6,954 nt of DNA from Brumimicrobium sp965656195 (GTDB lineage Bacteria > Bacteroidota > Bacteroidia > Flavobacteriales_D > Crocinitomicaceae), in contig CBFHJL010000128.1 in NCBI GenBank assembly GCA_965656195.1, positions 1-6,954 of the forward strand, read 5' to 3'. A program made the translations under genes and the position numbers. Under the pieces are notes generated by a model that had not been told where the DNA came from, searched no databases, and saw only the letters and a program-made list of their open reading frames with translations. Shown in pieces: positions 1 to 6,954 of the stretch. The first letter of the stretch is position 1, and each line of letters opens with the position of its first letter.

Positions 1-308
1 TTAAATAAGGCTTTTCCTATCCCTCCGTTGCGGTGTTCAGGCTGAACGTAGAGATCTTCTAGGTATAAGCACCTACCTTTCCATGTGGAATATGATGTAT
101 AGTATAGCGCCATTCCTCGCACAACACCATCCATTTCTACCACGAGACATTCGCAAATTGGATCTTCAAAAAGGTCTACTTTTAGTTGTTCCTGGGTATT
201 AATAACAGCATCGGGTTCTCTTTCATAGACAGCTAATTCATGAACTAAGGCCATAATGGCTTTTTCGTCTCCGGGCTTAGCCTCTCTTATGTTGAATGTG
301 TTACTCAT
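1..308 (-). CDS. GNAT-family N-acetyltransferase, SSAT/thialysine acetyltransferase-like (3' end outside window)
   Basis: This is predicted to be a cytoplasmic enzyme that moves an acetyl group from acetyl-CoA to a primary amine. The first 102 residues are visible. The start is MSNTFNIREAKPGDEKAIMA, the usual GNAT opening strand (NIREA) and first helix (GDEKAIMALVHELAVYE). Next comes strand CLVVEMDGVVRGMALYY, then TSYSTWKGRCLYLEDLYVQP (71-90) and the acetyl-CoA pyrophosphate loop R-N-G-G-I-G (93-98), which fits the R/Q-x-x-G-x-G/A rule. The order IREA, ELAxYE, MALYYxxYSTW, LYLEDLYV, EHRxxGIGKALF follows the spermidine/spermine acetyltransferase group, where the Glu-Asp in YLED lies near the active site. 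That group usually has about 160 residues, so about 60, with the general-acid Tyr and the substrate-defining C-terminal half, are missing and the substrate cannot be named. The ATG at 308-306 is chosen because the fold begins right after it. It lies one base after the sprA stop, so co-transcription is likely. Confidence 0.92.
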   Translation of the reverse strand, partial: MSNTFNIREAKPGDEKAIMALVHELAVYEREPDAVINTQEQLKVDLFEDPICECLVVEMDGVVRGMALYYTSYSTWKGRCLYLEDLYVQPEHRNGGIGKALF

Positions 309-309
309 A

Positions 310-3300
310 CTATAAACCACCTAGATTGAATCGTAATCTAACCCCAGCAGCCGTGTTACCTGTAATGTATGAGGTTGCAACCTTCGGATTCGTTAATTGT
401 TGATCATAGTAAAGCGAAAACGTAAGGTTTTTACTTACTAAATAATCTGCACTAGAACGAATAGATAAAACACGTTGTCCAGCTGTTGCTTGATTTGTGT
501 TTTCCACAATCTTACGTATTACGGTTAAATTGTCCCGAATTGAAAGGTCAAAACGAATGTTTAAATCAGAGGGTTTTAACTTATTCCCCTGGAACGTCAT
601 AGGAACTCTGAAGTTCGTGAATTTATAACCGGCACCAATAACAATCTCTGTACCCAAAACCTCTGTTAACTGATTGTTTGCTAATGAAAGTGACGATGAA
701 CGTTCTTTGCTAATTTCAAACTTAGTAAGTAATCCGTTACCCGCTATCTTCCAGGTAGCATCAAAGCCAATTAATGGCGAGAAACGTTCGGATATCGTAA
801 TGTTCTGAACTTGTTGAGTAGGGATGTAGTTGTTATTAATGTCGCGAGCAGTTAAGAACCCGTCGTTGTCCGTTTCTGCGTTAAGGTTAGTCTGCATTCC
901 AGAAACAGTAACAGTGGATTGATACCCATGTCTAACAGTAAAGTTTTGAACGAATTCTTTAAAGAACTTAAACTTAGTAAGACCGTTATAGGATACTTGC
1001 CAGTTAGGTAAAGGTATATTACGAGTCGGAGAGATGCTTCGTCCGTCTACGTCTTTCCCAGTGAATGTAGTTAAAAACGCTCCTATGATCACGTCTTGTT
1101 GACTAGGCCCATAACCATCGTAATAACCAGAACTATCTGTAATACTATTAGGATTTTGTAAACCCAAGAAAGTCGAAACTTCATCTCTACTGTCCCTTAA
1201 CTGTGCAAAAGTTCCTGAGCTATAGTTTCTTCCGAGCGTTTCAAATGCAGATTGTATTGAAATAGTTGAATACGTGACATTAGTTGTAACAAATTGACTT
1301 TGACTTTCGAATCCTTGAATGCTATCATTGAATCGATAGAATTCAGCACTATTCTCAGTAAAGTTTCTGTTCATCGTTAAGTCAATTTTCAAATCTTTGA
1401 AAGGCTCTAAGCTTGCCCGTAGATTGTAATTTTGAGCGTGTTGTATGGTGTGTTGAGTGTTAAGTGCACTTGTGTCTACAACAAACCCTCGATCGCCAGC
1501 ATAAGGAGCAAATTCGAACCCTGTTTCATTTCCAAAAAGATTTCGTTGTTGCTGTCCCAACGCAAAGTTTCTTACTTGAGCGTCACCAAATGTTCTGCTG
1601 TTCATCCCAAAGACTTGAGCTTCTCCATTGAATCCAGGTAGAAGCATACCGTCATTAAGCGTATAGGTACCTGATATTGTACGAACACTCATTAGCATTC
1701 TACCCATAAATCCAGTCACTGGATGGAAAGGCTTACCGTATTTCTCCTGGTACTTTTCTTCGCGCTCTTCTTTGTTTTCTATGCGCTCATTTTGCTTTTC
1801 AAACCTCGGTTCTTTTCGCTCCAATTTTTTAAGAACTTTAGCCAATTCCTTCTCATGTTCTTCGAGTTCTTCAGGACTCAACTTTTCCACATCTACTGCT
1901 TCCAGTTTGGCTTTCTTCTCTTCTAATTCTTTCACTTTTTTAGCTAAACGACTGTCGTTTTTAGTGTTTCCTTTGTTATTTCCGCCACGTCCTTGAACTT
2001 TTCCTCTAACAGATCTTCTTCCTGCTCTTCGACCACCTCTACCATCATTTATTATCTTCTGCAATAGTTCAGACTTTCGGTAAAGATTGGTCATATTCAT
2101 TTGCGCAGTGAAGTTCACAGTCCGGCTGTTTTGTATAGTATTACCGAATGCCTCAAGCCCTAGGTTTGGTCTACTCCATTCGTAAGCAGAACCATATCTA
2201 ATGTTTGAATTTAAAAAATCAAGTGCTGGAATTTTATCGAATGGGATATTATACGATATGTTATAAGAATGATCATAGCGCATTGTTTTCCCAAGCGTTC
2301 TTATTTGATTGCTTACGGAGTCTCTGTACTCTTGGTAAAGTTCAGGACTCTCATTTCTATCCACCTGTCCTTCAGGCTCATCTATTATTGAAGTGTTGTT
2401 TCCTGCAATATCAAATTTTAAGTTTCGCGTTATGTCATACTTGAAGTTAAAGGACCTATTCCATGTAAAATTCTTCATGTAAATTGGCTGGAATTCAAAG
2501 TTCGTATTCGGAATGTTATTTCGAATTTGACGCTCGTTGTAGTTTCGAATCAAGTTGTTCTTGATGCTTAGGTTTTTTGGCCCAAGGTAGAAGTTCGTAG
2601 AGCGAATTAAGTCCCACCAATTCGACTTACGCATGAATTTAACTTTCTTGAAAGGTTCAATTAGCTTTGGAGAACCATTGTATACATAGTTCACACCCCC
2701 TTTCCAAATAGTTGTTCTGTCGTAATTTGTTCTGAAATCACGATGCAAATCTTCACTATACGAGTAGTTAAAGGCTAAGTTACTGATATCCCACAGATGG
2801 CTTTTGGCACCAGGCTTCCTAGCTTTTCTAACATTCGTAAAGTTGAATGATCTCCGCTGCGTAAAATCCTGGCCATCTCTCATTCTCTCCCTACGTTCTT
2901 CAGCGTTATATGAGGAAAGTTCAACGTCTGGATTGTAAGGGTCAAATCGCGGATTAATCGTTCCGACTGAATAAGTATATAAGAATGGTATATCAATCTT
3001 TGCTCTATCTCCTAGTAACTGTCCTAATTGAGCATTAGCAGAAACGTCTAAATTCAATCTAGAATCTCTTTGACGTTCAGCAACCCGGCTATCTATACTA
3101 CCCCAGTTTAGACCACTGTAAGACCCTGCAACCTGAATGTTTGCGAAATCAGCAACTTGTATCTGAGCCCTCGCTAATGCAGCAGAGCCTCCTTCATTTT
3201 GGAACTCTGTTAGCCTTAACTCATTAACCCATACTTGAATACACTTGTCTAATCCATCATCTGGCTGCCAAGGGTGAGCTTTGTTTTGAGATGGGTTTCT

Positions 3301-6300
3301 TACCCCAATCATAACAGTTTTAACCTCAGTAATATTTGGGTTTCCTTTTACTTTAATGACACGCTGAGGGTGATTTACATTATTATTATCTGAATCGCCG
3401 GGTTGGTGATCAACAGCTTTTTCAAACTCTATATTGAAAGCCACATTACTTCCAGGGGTCTCCATGGCCGAATTCCTATCTTTTTTGAGTTGTATGAGTT
3501 CATCAAAAACGATCCTTAAGTTGTTTTCTTCTGGCCATATTTCTAAATCGCTAGATGCACCCCAAGGTGTTACCTTTAAAGGAACTTCGTATTCATAATA
3601 GTTTTCCCTAAAGTCTGTACCTAGCCTTACAAACAAGGTTACATCGTTGTCATTAAGAGGTTTAGTGGGCTCCAACTCTTCAGCGTGTATAAACATCTCA
3701 AGATTTTTATACATCACCATGTCCATCCCGACGTTTCTCGTTGCACCTCTTGCATCTCCATCTTTTAGGTCACAAACCTCGAGTGTCATCGATTGTTCAT
3801 TCAATTGTCTTTGGAAAGCCTGTGAAGGGTCTACCTCTCTGAGAATTCCAGGAGGAATCACATAATTTATTGGTTCTCTTTGATCGTGTTCTTCTACATT
3901 AACTGCCCCGATATTAAATGACGTAAGATCTGGATCAGCTTGCTGTCCATCTGATGCTTGTGCTAGACTTTCTCTGAATTTTCGCCATTCACCACGGATC
4001 AATTCAAGTTTAGCAAATCTTAATGTTGTTTCTTCGCCAAAAGATTTTAGGAACATGCGCATAAAACGGATGGATCTAAAATCGCTAATGCCATTAATAA
4101 CTTTATCAGGACTTCGAACAGGTATTCTAAACTGATACCATTTAAACTCTTTTGTTCCCTTACTGTATTCTCTTGTATTGATGATATAGTTCTTCCCGAC
4201 TTGCATATCGTTCGGGCGCAAAGAAACTCGGTATTGGTAATAGCTTTCAGACTCACTTAAATTATTATCTCTGTTAACATCCTCCATGTCCGGAGTATTT
4301 GTGGCTTGAGTCGGGTAGCCATCCGCATTAATATTAGCGGATGTTTCAGGTGTTGGAGAGTTTCCATCATGGCCATTCCAAAACTTATATCTTCGTATAA
4401 TATCCACTTGTTCAGCGTCATATTGGTCATCTCTGTAATAGTTGTAGTTATCACCTGAGATATCGTCCAAAATTTGGTCTTTAGCCGTTTGTGACAGCGT
4501 TGCGTTATTGTTTACCCAGTTTACGAAGTTCTGATAAGCTTCTTCTTCGCGCTGATCGCTGTAACCATCAAGCCCTACATCTTGTTCTGATCGAGTTGCG
4601 GGATCATTATCAAAAGCATTAACTACAACTTGTTCTGTTGAAATTCTGGCCCAATTTGTTTCGTCGACGTTTTCAGTATCATTAAAATCACTTGGCAGTC
4701 CATTCTCGAAGCTTTTTCTGGAATCGGGTAAAACATCTTCAGAAAGGTTTCCGAGATTAAAATACAAATCTCCTCCACTATGAGTTGTGTTAGGATCAAG
4801 TTCTTCTTGGTCTTCATTGAATGGATCTAACATCCAGAACTGGATATACTCCACGTTTGTCTGTTCAAAGTTCGTTGTAGTAAGAGAACGCATTATACCG
4901 TTCCATCGCTCTTGAGGATTAATAAACTCACCGTCTGCATTTACTGTATTAGTTGTGTCGTAATTATACATCCCTCGTTCTTTAGGGTAGTAAGTCATAT
5001 TGAATACGGGTAAGTTAGTAATGGTTCCTAATGCAGGGTTCAAGTTTGGAAACAGATCAACTCTGTTTACTAGAGCAACATTCACATCTTCAGTAAACTC
5101 AGGGTTTTCAGCAATATATTGTGGCGTGAGTGAGTTGGACTGGAAAAACAATGGGTCAATTGTATACCAAGACATGTGGGAACGGTTAAAGCCTGCTGCC
5201 AAATCATTCGTGAGATCAGCCTCCGGGAATAGATCGTCTTGACCTTGTGGTATTGATGCTAGCATCCAGGAAGAGAAATTTCTTAAATCAATAGTAGATT
5301 GACTTCCTTCAAAATCATCAACATAGGAAATCCCTTTACGAGAGATAGCCCTTGGTGCACCAGGAATCAAGTGGGCTGCTTCAGCGTTAAGCGTCAGCGT
5401 CGACATCTGTTTTGTCGAAATAGTAGGGATTAAATTAATAAGCTTAGTAAGGAAAGGAATATCTGTTCTGTATGATAAATCAAACCCAACGATATTGTTT
5501 TTGAAAGGTTCATCGCCAATATCTACTTTCTGTGTAATGGGACGTTCTGTCATTCGCATCCATGTAGCTCCAACATTGAAGTCAGGATTGATCATATAAT
5601 TTAAGTGAGTACCCATGAGAGATTTGTTTTGGAAACCAAATACAGAGTTACTTTCAATCGAGATTTTAATATCTGCATTCGACTCTAAAACGGCACTATT
5701 CAAGATTTTCACTCGACCTAGGTTGTAATCAACCGTAAAGTCTGTACCTTCCTGTAAACGAATTCCTCCTGCAGTTACTACAACAGAGCCTTCAGGAACG
5801 TTAAGTGCATTCAATGGGATTTCATCGCTTACAGATGATTCGTACCTACCATTGAAGTAAAACCTGTTTTTCTTTGGAACCTGCTGCGCAGCAATTCTTG
5901 TTGAGTCATATAACTCATCGTAAGCAACATTATCAATAATTTGAGGAGATAAATCTGCAGCCAGCATTTCTTGCCTGATCGTTTCACCAAAAGGCTCAAT
6001 TGTACTGAAATAGATTCTCCCGTTACGGGTATTAATTGTCCCGCCATTGGTGGCCATATTTCCCTCAAAAGAAATTGGTTTAAAGTCAAAGACACCGTCT
6101 TGTTGAGCTCGATTATTTTGATTCAATCGATCCATCCCAACAACATCAATAACTTGTCGATCATCCATCCCTGGGTATGGAAGGAAGTTTACATTCAGGC
6201 TGTTGTCAGGATTATTGTAAAGAATGTCGAGTCTAAACCCTTCCTGACTTACTTGGTATGCACCTATGGAGTAAACGTTCTTCATCATCAAGTCCCAAAG

Positions 6301-6954
6301 CTGGTTTTTTGGGCTGATAATGGTTGGTTTTAGAAGTTTTAATAGCAGAGCGTCTTGACCTACAACGCCGTCAGTAGAAAATTCACCAACTTGATATGTA
6401 CGTCCGGAATATGTGTATTCATAAGCGATTGCTAAAACCTCATCATTGTTTAACGGTAAGTTCACAGAAATGAACCCTAACTGTGCGTTGTAGGAGAACT
6501 CTTGTTCAGAGAGCTTACGTGCATTTTCCACTTTTTCAAAGTCTACAGCTTGTTGAAAAGGTCCAGGAGTTGCATTTTGCGACTCTAATTCGACAACAGC
6601 ATTGTTGAAGCCACGAATACTAGGGTTATTACTAGCGTATTCATAAAGACCGTTTGAACTGTTATCAGGAAGTTCATTATTGGAAGGTGTTCCAGGATTA
6701 CCTGACCAATTAGCCGGGTCCGACTCTCCTAAATCTGTAAACGCTACAATATTCCTTGTGTCTTCTACACGATTGGTTTGATTTGTAACCCAAACCTCAA
6801 TACGAGTTATATTCACCAGAGAACTAACAAAAGGCACTGACTCCATGGCTTCATCATAGTGGTCTCTGTGGTAATAGTTTAAGAAGTAGTGACGGTTCAT
6901 TTCGTACTCATCAGCCTTTAATTCGAAATCTTGAACTTGAGCACCTCCTTTGAT
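310..6954 (-). CDS. sprA: SprA/Sov, type 9 secretion system outer-membrane translocon (5' end outside window)
   Basis: SprA is the giant single-chain outer-membrane beta-barrel (36 strands in the Flavobacterium johnsoniae structure) that passes folded T9SS cargo to the cell surface. It is capped outside and gated by PorV and a periplasmic Plug protein, and gliding adhesins and secreted enzymes use it. Seen here: 2214 uninterrupted codons ending in TAG. Family signatures, numbered from the Met at 6900, include NRHYFL at the left, ITRIEVWVTN and NIVAF.DLGE (about 31-60), VDDFEGSQSTIDL (527-539), QDVGLDGYSD (773-782), EDVNRDNNLSE (873-883), RFAKLELIRGEW, VGMDMVMYKNLEMF, WVNELRLTEF (1224-1233), ERFSPLIGFDATWK (from 2038) and RFDLSIRDN (from 2116). 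The tail is alternating beta-strand ending RFNLGGL. The Met at 6900 is not the start: 18 further in-frame codons (IKGGAQVQDFELKADEYE) precede it and match the family. The usual length is about 2400 residues, so roughly 200, including the signal peptide, lie off the right edge. No frameshift or stop is seen. Identification is by recognised family motifs, not a database search. Confidence 0.97.
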   Translation of the reverse strand: MKGGAQVQDFELKADEYEMNRHYFLNYYHRDHYDEAMESVPFVSSLVNITRIEVWVTNQTNRVEDTRNIVAFTDLGESDPANWSGNPGTPSNNELPDNSSNGLYEYASNNPSIRGFNNAVVELESQNATPGPFQQAVDFEKVENARKLSEQEFSYNAQLGFISVNLPLNNDEVLAIAYEYTYSGRTYQVGEFSTDGVVGQDALLLKLLKPTIISPKNQLWDLMMKNVYSIGAYQVSQEGFRLDILYNNPDNSLNVNFLPYPGMDDRQVIDVVGMDRLNQNNRAQQDGVFDFKPISFEGNMATNGGTINTRNGRIYFSTIEPFGETIRQEMLAADLSPQIIDNVAYDELYDSTRIAAQQVPKKNRFYFNGRYESSVSDEIPLNALNVPEGSVVVTAGGIRLQEGTDFTVDYNLGRVKILNSAVLESNADIKISIESNSVFGFQNKSLMGTHLNYMINPDFNVGATWMRMTERPITQKVDIGDEPFKNNIVGFDLSYRTDIPFLTKLINLIPTISTKQMSTLTLNAEAAHLIPGAPRAISRKGISYVDDFEGSQSTIDLRNFSSWMLASIPQGQDDLFPEADLTNDLAAGFNRSHMSWYTIDPLFFQSNSLTPQYIAENPEFTEDVNVALVNRVDLFPNLNPALGTITNLPVFNMTYYPKERGMYNYDTTNTVNADGEFINPQERWNGIMRSLTTTNFEQTNVEYIQFWMLDPFNEDQEELDPNTTHSGGDLYFNLGNLSEDVLPDSRKSFENGLPSDFNDTENVDETNWARISTEQVVVNAFDNDPATRSEQDVGLDGYSDQREEEAYQNFVNWVNNNATLSQTAKDQILDDISGDNYNYYRDDQYDAEQVDIIRRYKFWNGHDGNSPTPETSANINADGYPTQATNTPDMEDVNRDNNLSESESYYQYRVSLRPNDMQVGKNYIINTREYSKGTKEFKWYQFRIPVRSPDKVINGISDFRSIRFMRMFLKSFGEETTLRFAKLELIRGEWRKFRESLAQASDGQQADPDLTSFNIGAVNVEEHDQREPINYVIPPGILREVDPSQAFQRQLNEQSMTLEVCDLKDGDARGATRNVGMDMVMYKNLEMFIHAEELEPTKPLNDNDVTLFVRLGTDFRENYYEYEVPLKVTPWGASSDLEIWPEENNLRIVFDELIQLKKDRNSAMETPGSNVAFNIEFEKAVDHQPGDSDNNNVNHPQRVIKVKGNPNITEVKTVMIGVRNPSQNKAHPWQPDDGLDKCIQVWVNELRLTEFQNEGGSAALARAQIQVADFANIQVAGSYSGLNWGSIDSRVAERQRDSRLNLDVSANAQLGQLLGDRAKIDIPFLYTYSVGTINPRFDPYNPDVELSSYNAEERRERMRDGQDFTQRRSFNFTNVRKARKPGAKSHLWDISNLAFNYSYSEDLHRDFRTNYDRTTIWKGGVNYVYNGSPKLIEPFKKVKFMRKSNWWDLIRSTNFYLGPKNLSIKNNLIRNYNERQIRNNIPNTNFEFQPIYMKNFTWNRSFNFKYDITRNLKFDIAGNNTSIIDEPEGQVDRNESPELYQEYRDSVSNQIRTLGKTMRYDHSYNISYNIPFDKIPALDFLNSNIRYGSAYEWSRPNLGLEAFGNTIQNSRTVNFTAQMNMTNLYRKSELLQKIINDGRGGRRAGRRSVRGKVQGRGGNNKGNTKNDSRLAKKVKELEEKKAKLEAVDVEKLSPEELEEHEKELAKVLKKLERKEPRFEKQNERIENKEEREEKYQEKYGKPFHPVTGFMGRMLMSVRTISGTYTLNDGMLLPGFNGEAQVFGMNSRTFGDAQVRNFALGQQQRNLFGNETGFEFAPYAGDRGFVVDTSALNTQHTIQHAQNYNLRASLEPFKDLKIDLTMNRNFTENSAEFYRFNDSIQGFESQSQFVTTNVTYSTISIQSAFETLGRNYSSGTFAQLRDSRDEVSTFLGLQNPNSITDSSGYYDGYGPSQQDVIIGAFLTTFTGKDVDGRSISPTRNIPLPNWQVSYNGLTKFKFFKEFVQNFTVRHGYQSTVTVSGMQTNLNAETDNDGFLTARDINNNYIPTQQVQNITISERFSPLIGFDATWKIAGNGLLTKFEISKERSSSLSLANNQLTEVLGTEIVIGAGYKFTNFRVPMTFQGNKLKPSDLNIRFDLSIRDNLTVIRKIVENTNQATAGQRVLSIRSSADYLVSKNLTFSLYYDQQLTNPKVATSYITGNTAAGVRLRFNLGGL
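317..322 (-). promoter_or_regulatory. Possible weak ribosome-binding site for the acetyltransferase gene
   Basis: On the minus strand AGGTGG lies 8 bases before the acetyltransferase ATG, inside the last sense codons of sprA (Leu-Gly-Gly-Leu). It differs by one base from AGGAGG. Bacteroidota genes often lack a Shine-Dalgarno sequence, and these bases also encode Gly-Gly, so this may be chance. If used, ribosomes finishing sprA would stop directly over it. Confidence 0.35.
1735..2043 (-). other. SprA region: basic Gly/Arg linker followed by Lys/Glu coiled coil (residues 1620-1722)
   Basis: Residues 1620-1648 are Gly, Arg, Lys and Asn rich (GRGGRRAGRRSVRGK and QGRGGNNKGN) and look disordered. 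Residues 1649-1722 are nearly all Lys, Glu, Leu, Arg and Ala (LAKKVKELEEKKAKLE, SPEELEEHEKELAKVLKKLE, NKEEREEKYQEKYG) and should form a helical hairpin or coiled coil. On both sides are barrel-type segments (NFTAQMNMTNLYRKSELLQK before, MGRMLMSVRTISGTYTLN after). The segment is therefore a soluble loop inserted between two strands, probably on the periplasmic side. The reading frame is intact throughout. Confidence 0.75.
3202..3774 (-). other. SprA region: second soluble module bracketed by the only two cysteines (residues 1043-1233)
   Basis: The module begins at C1043 (LEVCDLKDGDARG) and runs through MVMYKNLEMFIHAEE, VTLFVRLGTDFRENYYEYEVPL and VKTVMIGVRNPS. It ends at DKCIQVWVNELRLTEF, with C1220. 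The pattern (a strand with YKNLEMFIHA, a strand with an LG turn, then GVRNP, then IQVWVNELRL) parallels the end of the preceding module and looks like another beta-sandwich. WVNELRL is one of the most conserved SprA signatures. Barrel-type alternating strands follow it. The fold and extracellular placement are inferred. Confidence 0.5.
4246..4281 (-). other. Calcium-loop-like acidic motif 2 in SprA (residues 874-885)
   Basis: The twelve residues DVNRDNNLSESE fit the EF-hand/dockerin loop rule at positions 1 (Asp), 3 (Asn), 5 (Asp), 7 (Asn), 8 (Leu), 9 (Ser) and 12 (Glu). Only Gly at position 6 is replaced, by Asn. It is followed directly by YYQYRVSL, a beta-strand conserved in SprA. Metal binding is inferred from spacing alone. 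Confidence 0.5.
4546..4581 (-). other. Calcium-loop-like acidic motif 1 in SprA (residues 774-785)
   Basis: The twelve residues DVGLDGYSDQRE place Asp at loop positions 1, 5 and 9, Gly at 6 and Glu at 12, which is the ligand spacing of an EF-hand or dockerin loop. Position 3 is Gly and position 8 is Ser, so the match is imperfect. The motif DVGLDG is common to SprA homologues. Calcium binding is inferred. Confidence 0.45.

Larger units (their letters stand above)
3985..5328 (-). other. SprA region: first large soluble module, beta-sandwich-like (residues about 525-972)
   Basis: The stretch opens with GISYVDDFEGSQSTIDL followed by SSWMLASIP. This DDFEG...W opening is typical of galactose-binding-like beta-sandwich domains and is a known SprA signature. 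It continues through VEYIQFWMLDPF (683-694) and GGDLYFNLGNLSEDVLPDS. It closes with WYQFRIPV, FRSIRFMRMFL and TLRFAKLELIRGEW (ending at W972), strands in the order expected at the end of such a fold. An acidic, Asn-rich insertion (about 735-885) carries two calcium-loop-like motifs. By analogy with the SprA structure, I infer that it forms part of the extracellular cap. Boundaries are approximate and the fold assignment is inference. Confidence 0.5.

Noticed and set aside
300..345. Search for a terminator between sprA and the acetyltransferase gene
   Set aside because: There is one base between the genes and no GC-rich hairpin followed by a T run on the minus strand.
1735..1960. Pyrimidine-rich tract on the plus strand, considered as a regulatory or repeat element
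   Set aside because: The asymmetry is explained by the Lys/Glu codons of SprA; I see no exact tandem unit or inverted repeat.
1723..1996. Plus-strand open frames that translate to Leu/Phe/Ser-rich, membrane-like peptides
   Set aside because: They are the complement of the Lys/Glu codons (AAA, GAA, GAG) of the coiled coil in SprA. Purine-rich coding sequence always gives a hydrophobic-looking antisense frame.
4047..4817. Three short minus-strand open frames in another frame of the sprA region
   Set aside because: They are low-complexity out-of-frame shadows (Ile/Met/Thr-rich) within a well-conserved coding stretch, and no frameshift in SprA is needed to explain them.
5971..6333. 120-codon plus-strand open frame
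   Set aside because: It lies fully antisense to conserved SprA codons and has no recognisable domain, no convincing start context and no family resemblance.
6943..6951. AAAGGAGGT on the minus strand, a near-perfect Shine-Dalgarno sequence upstream of the Met at 6900
   Set aside because: It lies more than 40 bases before that ATG, too far to direct initiation, and it encodes Lys-Gly-Gly of a conserved SprA segment.

Overview
The window holds almost nothing but one very large minus-strand gene and the start of a second. The large gene encodes SprA (Sov in Porphyromonas), the outer-membrane translocon of the type 9 secretion system (T9SS). This system is confined to the phylum Bacteroidota, which places the organism there. 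A lower-rank assignment is not safe from this window, but the AT-leaning base composition and the sequence motifs suit a marine or environmental Cytophagales- or Flavobacteriales-type bacterium.

Layout, in the direction of transcription (right to left): positions 6954 to 310 are a single uninterrupted reading frame of 2214 sense codons plus a TAG stop. Its 5' end lies beyond the right edge of the window, so the signal peptide and roughly the first 200 residues are not visible. After the sprA stop codon there is one base, then the ATG of a GNAT-family acetyltransferase resembling spermidine/spermine (diamine) or thialysine acetyltransferases. It runs off the left edge after 102 codons. There is no intergenic region over 1 nt, no RNA gene, no mobile element, no CRISPR and no visible terminator.

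In residue numbers counted from the Met at 6900, SprA reads as follows: a conserved N-terminal SprA_N-type region (about 1-520); a large soluble region that looks like two successive beta-sandwich modules (about 525-972 and 1043-1233), with two calcium-loop-like acidic motifs inside the first; beta-barrel strands; a basic Gly/Arg linker followed by a Lys/Glu coiled coil (1620-1722); then more barrel strands to the C-terminus. SprA is the pore through which folded T9SS cargo crosses the outer membrane, working with PorV and Plug. The acetyltransferase has no known T9SS role; its one-base spacing suggests co-transcription and perhaps translational coupling.

Nothing here is a clearly new system. 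The points most worth a second look are the acetyltransferase fused to the sprA transcript, the exactly two cysteines in SprA that bracket one extracellular-type module, the charged coiled-coil insertion inside the barrel region, and the EF-hand-like loops.
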